A stretch of DNA of 38,941 nt, taken from the NCBI RefSeq assembly GCF_001552535.1, contig NZ_BCRJ01000094.1, positions 1 to 38,941 of the forward strand, given 5' to 3'. This stretch comes from Nocardioides jensenii JCM 1364 = NBRC 14755. Lineage in GTDB: Bacteria; Actinomycetota; Actinomycetes; Propionibacteriales; Nocardioidaceae. Both the position numbers and the translations under genes were made by a program. Positions 1 through 8,281 of this stretch are shown piece after piece; position 1 is the first letter of the stretch, and each line of letters begins with the position of its first letter. The notes under the pieces were generated by a model. It was not told the DNA's origin, did no database searches, and saw nothing but the letters and a program-made list of their open reading frames with translations.

Positions 1-7
1 TCGAGAT

Positions 8-1246
8 TCAGATCTGGCCGTGGTTGGGTGGGAGAGTCCCGTCGACCGCGAAGTGGCCGAGGTGCTGCACCTTCCATGCCGCGGGGTCGTGCAGCGTGTG
101 GGTGCGGGCGTTGCGCCAGTGCCGATCGAGGTTGAGTCCGGCCAGCGCGGAGCGGGTGCCGGAGACCTCGAAGAGCCGACTGGCCACCTCGACGGCCGCC
201 GCGGTGGTCGAGGCCCGGGCGGCCGCCACGGCGAGACTCGCCTCGCCCGCCGACTGGGCGGTGAGTACGTCGTCTGCCCGGTCGATCGCACGACCGGCCT
301 CGGCAAGCAACGCCTCCGCGCCGCGCACCTGCAGCTCGAGCTCGCCGAAGGCATGCACGATCAGCGGGTCGTCGGCGGCACGCTCGACACCGGCGTCGGG
401 ATAGGGCCGGCTCTTGCTGCGCACGAACGATGCGGCCTCATCCAGTGCCGCGCGGGCGATGCCGGCGTCGATGGCGGCATGCATCAGCTGGGCGAAGGCG
501 CCGTACGTCTGGGGTGCCTCAAAGGTGAGGTGGAACGGCGTGATCCGTTCGTGGCGTACGTCGACGCCGTCGAGCTCGACGGTGCCACTGGCCGTGGTCC
601 GTTGACCGAGGCCGTCCCAGTCGTCGGTCACGGTGACGCCCTGGGCATGGCGTTCGACCCAGGCGACATGCAGCGGACCGTCGACGCCGAGGTGGGTCAG
701 CACGGGGATCCAGTCGGCGAACAGCGCGCCGGTGCAGTAGCCCTTCACCCCGTCAAGGCGGTAGCCCCCGTCGTACGTCGTGAGGGTGGTGCGGATGTCG
801 CGCACGTGTTTGGTGCCGGTCTCTGACTGGGCGTTGCCGAAGCGCTTGCCGCGCAGCACCTCGCCGAAGAAGAACGCCTTCTGCTCATCGGTCGCGTGGT
901 GACGTAGCGCGTTGACGTAGACGAAGTGGCTGTGCGGGATCTGCGCCACTGACGGGTCACCCTGGGCCAGGGCGCGGAACACCTCGGCAACGACCTCGCC
1001 GCGCAGGTCAGCGCCGCCGTACGTCGCGGGGACCGTGATCGCGAGGAGCCCGCTGGCCGAGAGCCGGTCGAGCTCGGCGGTCGGCAGGATGCGCTCGGCG
1101 TCGCGTCGGGCGGCGCCCTCGGCGAGCTCCGCGCCGATCTCGCGGGCCACCTGGACGGCTTGGTCGGCGGTGAGGACCGGCACCGCTGCGTGGTCTCGAC
1201 GAGCGCTCGCCGGCGCTTGCTGCTCGAGCACCGAAGCGGCGCTCAT
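8..1246 (-). CDS. sfnB: SfnB/DszC-type FMN-dependent monooxygenase
   Basis: 412-residue member of the acyl-CoA dehydrogenase fold, in the branch that uses reduced flavin to oxygenate organosulfur compounds (SfnB, DszC). Visible marks are the N-terminal helical domain with the VPATYGGADL segment, the mid-domain DDWDGLGQRTTASGT stretch that lines the flavin pocket in this family, and a C-terminal RNARTHTLHDP motif like the DszC active-site RTHSLHDP. Its ATG lies inside the end of sfnG (4-nt ATGA overlap), so the two are translationally coupled. In Pseudomonas SfnB is linked to dimethyl sulfone use, but its exact reaction is not settled, so the substrate here is inferred from context. The stop codon is at the window edge, and further operon members beyond position 1 are possible. 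Confidence 0.82.
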   Translation of the reverse strand: MSAASVLEQQAPASARRDHAAVPVLTADQAVQVAREIGAELAEGAARRDAERILPTAELDRLSASGLLAITVPATYGGADLRGEVVAEVFRALAQGDPSVAQIPHSHFVYVNALRHHATDEQKAFFFGEVLRGKRFGNAQSETGTKHVRDIRTTLTTYDGGYRLDGVKGYCTGALFADWIPVLTHLGVDGPLHVAWVERHAQGVTVTDDWDGLGQRTTASGTVELDGVDVRHERITPFHLTFEAPQTYGAFAQLMHAAIDAGIARAALDEAASFVRSKSRPYPDAGVERAADDPLIVHAFGELELQVRGAEALLAEAGRAIDRADDVLTAQSAGEASLAVAAARASTTAAAVEVASRLFEVSGTRSALAGLNLDRHWRNARTHTLHDPAAWKVQHLGHFAVDGTLPPNHGQI

Positions 1247-2355
1247 GCGGCACGCTCCGCCTCGGCCTGCTCCATCTCCCGGACGATGGGGAGCACGTGC
1301 TGGCCGAAGTACTGAACCTCTTCGTGGAAGTGCAGGTAGCCGAAGAGCATCAGGTTGACGCCGCGACGCTTGAACTCGACGATCCGCTCGGCGACCTGCT
1401 CAGGAGTGCCGATCAGGTTGGTGCGGAAACCGTCGTTGTACTGCACGAGATCCTCGAAGGAGGAGTCCTGCCACATGCCCTTCTTGTCCGACGTGGACTG
1501 CCCGGCCTGCTTGACCGCCGACCCGAAGCCTTCCACGGCCTCACGGTCGGCCTTGGCGACGATCTCGCGCAGGGTCTCCCGAGCTTCCTTCTCGGAGTCG
1601 CGGGCGATCATGAAGCCGTTCAGTCCAAACCGCACCGTGCGGTCGTGGGCCCGGGCCTCGCCACCGACGTCGGCGATCTGCTCGGAGATGCCGTCGGGGG
1701 TGTTGCCGTTGGAGAAGTACCAGTCCGAGACCCGGCCGGCCATCTTGCGGGCGTCGGCGGAGTTGCCGCCCTGGAAGATCTCGGGGTGCGGGCGTCCCTC
1801 ACTGGCGAGCGGCTTCGGCTTCAGGTCGAAGTCGTGCAGGTTGTAGAAGTCGCCGTTGAACTCCGCGTGCTCAGAGGTCCAGATCTCGCGCACGTAGCGG
1901 ATGAACTCCTCGGAACGGCGGTAGCGCTCACCGTGCTCGACCCAGCTCTCGCCCATCTTGGTGAACTCGTCCTTGAACCAGCCGCTCACCACGTTGATCG
2001 CGGCGCGGCCACCCGAGAGGTGGTCTGCGGTGGCGATGTACTTCGCGAGCACCCCCGGCTGCCACATCCCCGGGTGGACCGCGGCGATCACCTTGAGACG
2101 CTCGGTGGCGAGAAGCAGTGCGAGGCTGAAGCTGGTCGACTCGTGCTGGTACGCCGCGCCGTACGACGCCATGTAGCGCACCTGCGAGAGCGCGTAGTCG
2201 AAGCCGTTGTTCTCGGCCAGCTGGGCGAGCGTCTTGTTGTACTCATAGCCCCAGTCGGTGCGCTGCTCGATCTTGCTGACCACCAGACCCCCGCTGACGT
2301 TGGGCACCCAGTAGGCGAACTTCAGCGGGTCGGTGTTTGGTGCGATCGCGCTCAT
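1243..2355 (-). CDS. sfnG: dimethyl sulfone monooxygenase SfnG
   Basis: 370-residue bacterial luciferase-like TIM barrel. It closely resembles Pseudomonas SfnG along its length: KFAYWVPNVSGGLVVS at the N-terminus, the INVVSGWFKDEF block, PEIFQGGNS, DWYFSNGNTP, and SFEDLVQYNDGFRTNLIGTP near the C-terminus. SfnG uses FMNH2 and O2 to convert dimethyl sulfone to methanesulfinate, a step in scavenging sulfur from dimethyl sulfide derivatives. The ATG has a strong AAGGAG five bases upstream. It is the first gene after a 115-nt gap, so it may have its own promoter, and it overlaps the downstream SfnB-like gene by 4 nt. No flavin reductase, which this two-component enzyme needs, is visible in the window. 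Confidence 0.92.
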   Translation of the reverse strand: MSAIAPNTDPLKFAYWVPNVSGGLVVSKIEQRTDWGYEYNKTLAQLAENNGFDYALSQVRYMASYGAAYQHESTSFSLALLLATERLKVIAAVHPGMWQPGVLAKYIATADHLSGGRAAINVVSGWFKDEFTKMGESWVEHGERYRRSEEFIRYVREIWTSEHAEFNGDFYNLHDFDLKPKPLASEGRPHPEIFQGGNSADARKMAGRVSDWYFSNGNTPDGISEQIADVGGEARAHDRTVRFGLNGFMIARDSEKEARETLREIVAKADREAVEGFGSAVKQAGQSTSDKKGMWQDSSFEDLVQYNDGFRTNLIGTPEQVAERIVEFKRRGVNLMLFGYLHFHEEVQYFGQHVLPIVREMEQAEAERAA

Positions 2356-2360
2356 CGAAA

Positions 2361-2400
2361 CTCCTTAATGACGTCTATGTCTAGTAGGTTGCTATATTTA
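2361..2400 (-). promoter_or_regulatory. upstream region of sfnG with shared 9-mer
   Basis: AT-rich patch in an otherwise GC-rich gap. On the minus strand it reads TATAGC, then ACTAGACAT (plus-strand ATGTCTAGT at 2377-2385), then the sfnG Shine-Dalgarno. The same 9-mer occurs upstream of the first DszC-like gene. It is probably a promoter/operator for the sulfur regulator. The -35 and -10 cannot be assigned with confidence. Confidence 0.45.
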
Positions 2401-2470
2401 GGTGCGGAGATCAAGGCGAGGCCGGCCACCACGCCGTCGCGTCTCGCTATGTGGTGATCGGCCCCGCCTG

Positions 2471-3748
2471 TCACCCGCATTCGCGGGCCTTCGTTCTGTC
2501 GCGCTTCGTCGTGCCGATCGCCCAGGCGTACGGCGGCGGTGTGCCGTTGACCTCGTAGGCGCCGACCACCCGCGCCTTGAGGATGCGCGGGTTGTGCGAC
2601 GACACCGTGCGGGCGTTGCGCCAGTGCCGATCGAGCGCCTTCGCGCGAGACGTGGCCGAGGCACCGAGCGTGTCGAACAGGTCGCTGGTCGCCCTGAGGA
2701 CCAGCTCGGTGACCACGACCTGGGCCGCCGCGGACTCGATCTCGGCCGCTTCGTTGATCGCGAGCACCCGGTCAGGCTCGGCCCCCGAGGCCTCGAACGC
2801 CGCCTGCACGGTTGTCGCGACCCGGAGCGTGGTCGCCTCGGCCGCATAGACCGCGGAGGAGATCTCTCCGATGCGGGCCAGGACCTGGGCGTCGTCGCGC
2901 ACCCGGGCCGCATTCGCATGTGAGTAGTTGCGCTCGCGCCGCCGCACCTCGGCCACGGCATCACGCAGGGCTGCCCGGCCGATGCCACTCAAGGTGGCCA
3001 GCAGGTTCAGCTGGTAGACCGCGGTCTGGTAGGGGAAGCGCTCGGCGAAGACGAGCACGTTCGCGGCCTCGACCCGCACGTTGTCGAAGGTGGCCGTGCC
3101 ACTGCCGGTCCCCCGTTGCCCGAACCCGTCCCAGTCGTCGGTGACGCTGAAGCCCGACTCGTCGGTGCGGACCAGGGCGATCACGAAGGTGCCATCCTCG
3201 CGCAGCGCGTAGACGTCGGCCCACTCGGCAAAGATCGTGCCGGTCGTGTAGTACTTCGTGCCGTTGAGGCGGAAGCCGTCGCCGTCCGAGCTCAGCACGG
3301 TCTGCTGGGTGTCGATCGTCGTCGAGCCGACCTCCGACCAGGCATTGCCGCCGATCTCGCCGGCCACGAAACGGTCGAACCAGGTGGCCTGGTCCACGCC
3401 GATCGCATGCTGGTGGAGCCGGTCCTCGGCAAGCGCGAAGTGGCCGCGCAGAGCCTGCGGCAGGTTGTTGTCGACGGCGGCCAGGTCGATCCAGAGCTGG
3501 GTCAGCTCGGGCCAGGTCAGCCCGGCGCCGCCGTGCTCGACCGGCACGCGCAGCGCGCCGTACCCGGCCTTCTTGAGCCAGTCGATCTGCTCGGCCGGCA
3601 GGGTGCCGTCGAGCTCGCGCTCGACCGCTCCGGCAGCGATCCTCTCCAGCAGCGGCTGGTACGACGACCGCACCTCGGCGAGCCTCGTGGTCGGAGCGGC
3701 GGGGCGCCCTGGGGCGACGTCCTGCCGAGCGGTGTCATTCAGGGTCAT
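2471..3748 (-). CDS. DszC-like acyl-CoA dehydrogenase family monooxygenase (divergent copy)
   Basis: 425-residue acyl-CoA dehydrogenase-fold protein, paralogous to the genes on either side. It shows VPVEHGGAGLTWPE in the N-terminal domain, WSEVGSTTID at the flavin-binding region, DDWDGFGQRGTGSGT, and RNARTVSSHNP near the C-terminus. That last motif departs from the THSLHDP seen in the neighbouring copies: the first His is Val and Asp is Asn. The active site may therefore be altered or take a different substrate. ATG at 3748 is chosen because GAGGTG lies 6 nt upstream; a GTG three codons earlier is possible. It starts 45 nt after the previous gene of the same strand ends, so the two are probably co-transcribed. 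The sulfur role is inferred from context. Confidence 0.75.
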   Translation of the reverse strand: MTLNDTARQDVAPGRPAAPTTRLAEVRSSYQPLLERIAAGAVERELDGTLPAEQIDWLKKAGYGALRVPVEHGGAGLTWPELTQLWIDLAAVDNNLPQALRGHFALAEDRLHQHAIGVDQATWFDRFVAGEIGGNAWSEVGSTTIDTQQTVLSSDGDGFRLNGTKYYTTGTIFAEWADVYALREDGTFVIALVRTDESGFSVTDDWDGFGQRGTGSGTATFDNVRVEAANVLVFAERFPYQTAVYQLNLLATLSGIGRAALRDAVAEVRRRERNYSHANAARVRDDAQVLARIGEISSAVYAAEATTLRVATTVQAAFEASGAEPDRVLAINEAAEIESAAAQVVVTELVLRATSDLFDTLGASATSRAKALDRHWRNARTVSSHNPRILKARVVGAYEVNGTPPPYAWAIGTTKRDRTKARECG

Positions 3749-3793
3749 GTGGTTCACCTCGGGAGTTGTGGCGGAAGGTCGAAGGACGGTCGA

Positions 3794-5020
3794 TCACGTG
3801 TACCAAGTGGGCTCGGGGAGCTCACCGAGCAACGTGTGGCGCCCCACCTCGGCACGCTTGTGGGCGACCGGGTCGTGGAGGCTGTGGGTGCGGATGTTGC
3901 GCCAGAACACGTCGAGACCGACCGAGTTGGCAGTCGCTCGGGCCCCGGTGACCTCGAAGATGCGGTTGGTCACCTCGAGTCCGGTGTCGATGGCCACCTG
4001 CTTCGCGGCGGCGATCAGGACGGCCGCCTCACCGCGCTCCCGCGCGGTCACCGAGTCAGCGTGGGCGTTGATCCGCTCGATCAGCACCGCGGCTCGCTCG
4101 GTGATCGCCTCGGCGGCCCACAGCTTCGACTGCAGGTCGCCGTACGTCTCGAGGATGTAGAACTCCTCCTGGGCGCTGGACTTCACATCCGTGGCATAGG
4201 GCCAGGCGCGGGTCTTGTCGCGGGTGTAGGTCGTCGCCGTCGACAGCGCGCCCTGGGCGATCCCGACGTAGATGTTGGCGAAGATCAACTGGATCAGCGG
4301 CACGTTCAGGGTGTTGTAGATCCGGGGCCGGAAGACGCGATCGACATGTCCGGCGGCGGCTTCCCACGGCACGTGGACGTCGACGATCTCGACACCGCCA
4401 CTCTCGGTGAGACGCTGACCCAGGTTGTCCCAGTCACCGAGGAAGCGGATGCCCTCCTGCGCCGTGGGAACGATCGCAAAGATGTGGTTGTCGGTGCCCT
4501 CCAGGACCCCTTCGAGCACGGTGACGTCGGAGACCCTGCCGCCGGTCGAGAAGGACTTCTTGCCGTTGTAGACCAGCTCGTCGTCGACCTCGGTGATGAC
4601 CAGATCGCTGTCGCGCGGATTCACCGCACCACCGAAGAACCACTGGTTCTCGACGGCCTGCTGCTCGACGGCCTCGATCTGCTCGGGGGTGCCGACCAGG
4701 CGGACCGCCCAGAACCACAGGTAGTGATAGCCGATCAGCTGCCCGATGGAGCCGTCTCCGGCGGAGATCGCCCGGATCACCCGGTTGGCCGTGGTCCAGT
4801 CCTGCCCACCCCCTCCGTGTTCGACCGGTCCGAGCAGGGTGACCAGGCCGGAGTCCTTGAGCAGGCGGACCTCGGCAACCGGCGTGGCGTTGGCCCGGTC
4901 ACGCTCGACGGCGTCGACGGCAAGCTGGGTGGCCACGGCCTCGGCGCGAGCGACCCACTCCTCAGGTGTGCTGGGCAGTGGACCGGCCCAGGTGGATGTG
5001 GCCGGCGTGGTGATCGACAT
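3794..5020 (-). CDS. DszC-like (dibenzothiophene/sulfone) monooxygenase
   Basis: 408-residue protein very like Rhodococcus DszC, the FMNH2-dependent enzyme that oxidises dibenzothiophene to its sulfone. Shared stretches include AVERDRA early, ISAGDGSIGQLIGYHYL, the PLIQLIFANIYVGIAQGAL block, FEVTGARAT, and FWRNIRTHSLHDP close to the C-terminus, with total length nearly equal to DszC. The substrate need not be dibenzothiophene; such homologues often sit in general sulfur-scavenging operons. ATG at 5020 is preferred over an in-frame TTG at 5038 because GAGAGG sits 7 nt before it. It is the first gene of the minus-strand cassette, divergent from the LysR gene with an AT-rich 158-nt region between them. 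Confidence 0.85.
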   Translation of the reverse strand: MSITTPATSTWAGPLPSTPEEWVARAEAVATQLAVDAVERDRANATPVAEVRLLKDSGLVTLLGPVEHGGGGQDWTTANRVIRAISAGDGSIGQLIGYHYLWFWAVRLVGTPEQIEAVEQQAVENQWFFGGAVNPRDSDLVITEVDDELVYNGKKSFSTGGRVSDVTVLEGVLEGTDNHIFAIVPTAQEGIRFLGDWDNLGQRLTESGGVEIVDVHVPWEAAAGHVDRVFRPRIYNTLNVPLIQLIFANIYVGIAQGALSTATTYTRDKTRAWPYATDVKSSAQEEFYILETYGDLQSKLWAAEAITERAAVLIERINAHADSVTARERGEAAVLIAAAKQVAIDTGLEVTNRIFEVTGARATANSVGLDVFWRNIRTHSLHDPVAHKRAEVGRHTLLGELPEPTWYT

Positions 5021-5047
5021 GTGTTCGCCTCTCGACAAGTGCTCTAT

Positions 5048-5081
5048 TTGGATAATGTCTAGTGAACTAGTCTAGAATTAT
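5048..5081. promoter_or_regulatory. divergent operator/promoter between dszC-like gene and lysR
   Basis: AT-rich island in the intergenic region. An imperfect inverted repeat pairs ATAATGTCTAG (5052-5062) with CTAGAATTAT (5072-5081), and inside it CTAGT-GA-ACTAG (5059-5070) is a perfect 5-bp dyad. Such nested dyads suit a LysR-type binding site. On the plus strand TTGGAT (5048-5053) and TAGAAT (5073-5078) are 19 nt apart and could drive lysR. The arm ATGTCTAGT recurs upstream of sfnG. Binding is inferred. Confidence 0.55.
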
Positions 5082-5178
5082 GGATGCAAGGAAAAGCGGG
5101 GCATTGGCAGTGGGCCAAAACCCGAGGGGGTGAGCGGCGCAACCTTCCACCGGTTGGTTGCACAGAAGGAGACACAGG

Positions 5179-6087
5179 GTGCGGATCGAGCAACTGCAGT
5201 ACATCGCCGCGGTGACCCAGCACGGGTCACTGCGCAAGGCCAGTGAGTCCCTGCACCTCTCCCAGCCGGCGCTCAGCGAGGCGGTGAGCAAGCTGGAGCG
5301 GGAGCTGGGCGTGACCCTGCTCGACCGGCGCCGGTCGGGGGCTCGGATCAGCCGTCAGGGCAGGGATCTGCTCCAGAACATGGTTGAGGTGCTCGAGGCC
5401 GTCGGCCGGCTCCGCACCGCTGCCGGCGACCAGCAACTCAGCAGCCGCATGGTTCGGATGGGCACGGTCAACGCCGCCACCTCCACGCTGCTCGTGCCCG
5501 CCGTACGCGACTTCCAGCGGGCCAATCCCGGAACCACCGTCGAGGTGGTGAACACCCAGCAGGCCGAGATCCACCAGGGTCTGGCCGAGGGTGGTCTCGA
5601 CCTCGGCCTGATCAATGTGCTCGAGGGGGACGACGTGCCCGTCGACCTCGACGGCACGCACCTGATCCACGGCCGGCCGGTGCTGATCTGTCGCCACGAC
5701 CATCCGCTCGCGTCGTACGACCAGGTCAGTGTGACCCAACTGCGCGAGCACGAGTTCGTGGTGATGCGGGCCGGCTACCTGATGCACCGCTTCGTGCACC
5801 GCCTCTTCGGTGCCCAGATGCCACCGGTTGCGTTCAGCACGGACGGCGCCGAGATGGGCAAGGTGATGGTCGCCGAGGGACTCGGCGTCACCGTGCTTCC
5901 CGACTACAGCGTGATCGGCGATCCGATGGAGCGCGCCGGCCTGATCACGCACCGACCGATCAGCGGGGACGAGACCGGGGTCGGCCTGGTCATGCTGCAG
6001 CGTCGTGGGGAGCACCTCCCCCAGTCCGTCCGTGACCTGCAGGCCGGCCTGGTGGCCCACTCGCGGAGCTACCGCCGGGCCAGTTGA
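5179..6087 (+). CDS. LysR-family regulator of the sulfur cassette
   Basis: 302-residue LysR-type regulator. The N-terminal winged helix begins MRIEQLQYIAAVTQHGSLRK and has the family's LSQPALSEAVSKLEREL recognition helix around residues 27-43, followed by a linker helix and a periplasmic-binding-like effector domain containing LGVTVLPDYS. GTG at 5179 is chosen because AAGGAG lies 7 nt upstream; a TTG seven codons earlier would put a run of basic residues before the conserved start. It is transcribed divergently from the monooxygenase genes, the classic arrangement for a LysR activator that also represses itself. A CysB/SfnR-like sulfur-limitation role is inferred from the neighbours; the effector is unknown. 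Confidence 0.88.
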   Translation: MRIEQLQYIAAVTQHGSLRKASESLHLSQPALSEAVSKLERELGVTLLDRRRSGARISRQGRDLLQNMVEVLEAVGRLRTAAGDQQLSSRMVRMGTVNAATSTLLVPAVRDFQRANPGTTVEVVNTQQAEIHQGLAEGGLDLGLINVLEGDDVPVDLDGTHLIHGRPVLICRHDHPLASYDQVSVTQLREHEFVVMRAGYLMHRFVHRLFGAQMPPVAFSTDGAEMGKVMVAEGLGVTVLPDYSVIGDPMERAGLITHRPISGDETGVGLVMLQRRGEHLPQSVRDLQAGLVAHSRSYRRAS

Positions 6088-6122
6088 CGGAACCGCGGGG
6101 CCGTCGCGCCCGTCCCACCTGC

Positions 6123-7103
6123 ATGACGAAGCCACTCACGAGACTCGCCGTCCCGCTCCTCGCAGCCGGACTCATCGCACTCACGGGCTGCTCGTCGGGG
6201 GACGACTCCGACAGTGGCTCCTACTCCCCGACCGAGAGCCGGGCCGACGTCCAGTCCGACGTCCAGTTGGGCGACCGGGCCGAGAACCTGACCGATGCCG
6301 ACGGAGACCCGGGGCCGGCCGCGAGCCAGGCCCCGTCGACCGCGTCGGAGAACGCCCCGGAGAAGAGCGGTGCCGGACGAACCGCACCGCAGGACAAGGC
6401 CGTGATCAGCACCGGCACCGTCTCGCTGCGCAGTGAGGACACGGAGCAGGCCCGCTTCGACCTCCAGAAGGTGCTCGACGCGCACGAGGGCACCATCGAC
6501 GAGGAGAACACCTCCACCGACGACGGCGGCAAGGTCGACAACACCCGCCTCGTCGTACGCCTTCCGGTGACGGAGTTCGACCAGGCGATGACCGATCTCG
6601 CCGGCGTCGCCGAGCTGACCGGCTCGAGCCGCAGCTCGGAGGACGTCACCACCCAGGTGATCGACAACGACGTGCGGATCCGCGCCCAGGAGAAGAGCCT
6701 CGAGCGGATCGAGGTGCTGCTGGCGCGGGCCTCCGACATCGCCGACATCGTCTCCATCGAGGCCCAGCTCAGCTCACGCCAGGCAGAGCTCGACTCCCTC
6801 AAGTCGCAGCAGGCCTACCTGAGGGACCAGACCAGCCTCTCCACGATCACCATCCACCTCGAGCACGAGGACGCGACGGCCAAGGAGAAGAAGGACGACG
6901 ACCAGCACAACGCGTTCGTCGGCGGCCTGCTCGACGGGTGGAACGCACTCACCGGGTTCGGCGCCGGCCTCGCCACGGTGGTCGGGGCACTGCTGCCGTT
7001 CGCCGTCGTGATCGGTCTGCTCGGCATCCCCGTGCTCGTGCTGTGGCGGCGCCTCCGAACGCGTCCGCAGTCGATCGCTCCCCCGGTCGCGAGCGCGGAA
7101 TAG
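6123..7103 (+). CDS. DUF4349 lipoprotein
   Basis: 326-residue surface lipoprotein. A signal peptide with basic start and hydrophobic core ends in the lipobox LTGC (Cys23), followed by an acidic, Ser/Pro-rich linker. The central part (about residues 95-265) matches DUF4349: TGTVSLRSED, VVRLPVTEFDQAM, and a coiled-coil segment IEAQLSSRQAELDSLKSQQAYL. A single membrane helix (about residues 285-310) precedes a basic C-terminal tail, so the protein may be held at both ends. ATG at 6123 is chosen because it places the signal peptide correctly, although no clear ribosome site precedes it. It starts 35 nt after lysR and may be read through from it. The molecular function of DUF4349 is not known. Confidence 0.8.
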   Translation: MTKPLTRLAVPLLAAGLIALTGCSSGDDSDSGSYSPTESRADVQSDVQLGDRAENLTDADGDPGPAASQAPSTASENAPEKSGAGRTAPQDKAVISTGTVSLRSEDTEQARFDLQKVLDAHEGTIDEENTSTDDGGKVDNTRLVVRLPVTEFDQAMTDLAGVAELTGSSRSSEDVTTQVIDNDVRIRAQEKSLERIEVLLARASDIADIVSIEAQLSSRQAELDSLKSQQAYLRDQTSLSTITIHLEHEDATAKEKKDDDQHNAFVGGLLDGWNALTGFGAGLATVVGALLPFAVVIGLLGIPVLVLWRRLRTRPQSIAPPVASAE

Positions 7104-7122
7104 CCTCGGGGTCTCGCGAGGC
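7103..7122. terminator. short hairpin between DUF4349 gene and hemE
   Basis: GCCTCG and CGAGGC form a 6-bp stem with an 8-nt loop in the 27-nt gap between convergent genes. There is no U-tract. It is a plausible weak bidirectional terminator. Confidence 0.35.
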
Positions 7123-7130
7123 CGGAACCC

Positions 7131-8171
7131 TCAGTCGAGGGGGTGGCCCTGGACGAACTCCGTCAGTGCCTTGAGCTGGTCGGGGTTCGTCGAGGGGATC
7201 ACGCCGTGGCCGAGGTTGAAGATGTGGCCCTTGGCGGAGCGGCCGGCCTCGATGATCTCGCCGGCCCGCGCGGTCATCACCTCGGTCGGCGCGAAGACCA
7301 GGGTCGGGTCGAGGTTGCCCTGGACGCCCCGGTCACCGACGGCCTTGATGCCGTCCGCGAGCGGCGTACGCCAGTCGACGCCGACCACGTCGGCGCCGGC
7401 CTCACCCATCAGGGAGAGCAGGTTCGAGGTGCCGACACCGAAGTGGATCCGCGGCACGTCGAGCTCGCCGGCCGCGGCCAGCACCCGCGCGGAGTGCGGC
7501 ATCACGTGCTCGCGGTAGTCGGCCGGGGTCAGCGCGCCGGCCCACGAGTCGAAGAGCTGGACGGCGGACGCGCCCGCCTCGACCTGGACCGTGAGGTAGT
7601 CCGCGGCGACACCGGCGATCTTGCGCATGAGCGCGTCCCACACGTCGGGGGCGCCGAACATCATCGCCTTGGTCTTCGCATGGTCCTTGGACGGTCCCCC
7701 CTCGACCAGGTAGGACGCCACCGTGAACGGGGCCCCGGCGAAGCCGATCAACGGGGTGCCGCCCAGCTCGCCGACCAGGTTGTGCACAGCCTGGGTGATG
7801 AAGGGGACGTGCTCGGGCGTCAGGTCCGGGATCGCCGCGACGTCGGCCAGCGTCTCGACCGGCTTCGCGACCACCGGCCCGACGCCCGGCACGATGTCGA
7901 GGTCGACCCCGACCGCCTTGAGCGGCAGCACGATGTCGGAGAAGAAGATCGCCGCGTCGACGCCGTAGCGGCGTACCGGCTGGAGGGTGATCTCGGTGAC
8001 CAGGTCGGCGTTCATGCACGAGTCGAGCATCGCGACGCCCTCGCGAACCTTGAGGTACTCGGGCAGCGAGCGACCCGCCTGGCGCATGAACCACACCGGC
8101 GTGTGCGGCACGGGCTCCCCACGAGCGGCACGGAGGAAGGCGGAGTCACGAAGATCGGTGGAGGCAGTCAC
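7131..8171 (-). CDS. hemE: uroporphyrinogen decarboxylase HemE
   Basis: 346-residue enzyme that removes four acetate carboxyls from uroporphyrinogen III to give coproporphyrinogen III in haem synthesis; cytosolic. The signature PVWFMRQAGRSLPEY is near the N-terminus, with the substrate-contacting Asp in IFFSDIVLPL, and FNLGHGVIPSTNPD near the C-terminus, all typical of HemE. The length matches the family. GTG at 8171 (MTASTDLRDSAFLRA) is preferred because HemE normally begins just before the SAFLRA segment; the longer reading adds 14 unconserved residues. It is divergent from the DUF3000-rnd pair, an arrangement I associate with actinobacteria. Confidence 0.95.
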   Translation of the reverse strand: MTASTDLRDSAFLRAARGEPVPHTPVWFMRQAGRSLPEYLKVREGVAMLDSCMNADLVTEITLQPVRRYGVDAAIFFSDIVLPLKAVGVDLDIVPGVGPVVAKPVETLADVAAIPDLTPEHVPFITQAVHNLVGELGGTPLIGFAGAPFTVASYLVEGGPSKDHAKTKAMMFGAPDVWDALMRKIAGVAADYLTVQVEAGASAVQLFDSWAGALTPADYREHVMPHSARVLAAAGELDVPRIHFGVGTSNLLSLMGEAGADVVGVDWRTPLADGIKAVGDRGVQGNLDPTLVFAPTEVMTARAGEIIEAGRSAKGHIFNLGHGVIPSTNPDQLKALTEFVQGHPLD

Positions 8172-8268
8172 AGGTGAATCTTCGCAGGTCAGCCGCGAAC
8201 CACCGATTCGCACTCGATGGATCGTGACCCGAGCGGCGTGGCACCCCTCCGGCCGGGGGGCCGCGGCC

Positions 8269-8274
8269 TAGTGT
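8269..8274 (+). promoter_or_regulatory. -10 element for leaderless DUF3000 transcript
   Basis: TAGTGT followed by 7 nt and then the ATG. This fits a leaderless mRNA whose first base is the start codon. No convincing -35. Confidence 0.5.
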
Positions 8275-8281
8275 GGAGGGC

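Noticed and set aside
3116..5062. 648-residue plus-strand open frame antisense to the dszC-like genes
   Set aside because: Mirror of GC-biased codons in the true minus-strand genes; low-complexity Val/Gly/Asp/Arg composition, no domain, no start signal.
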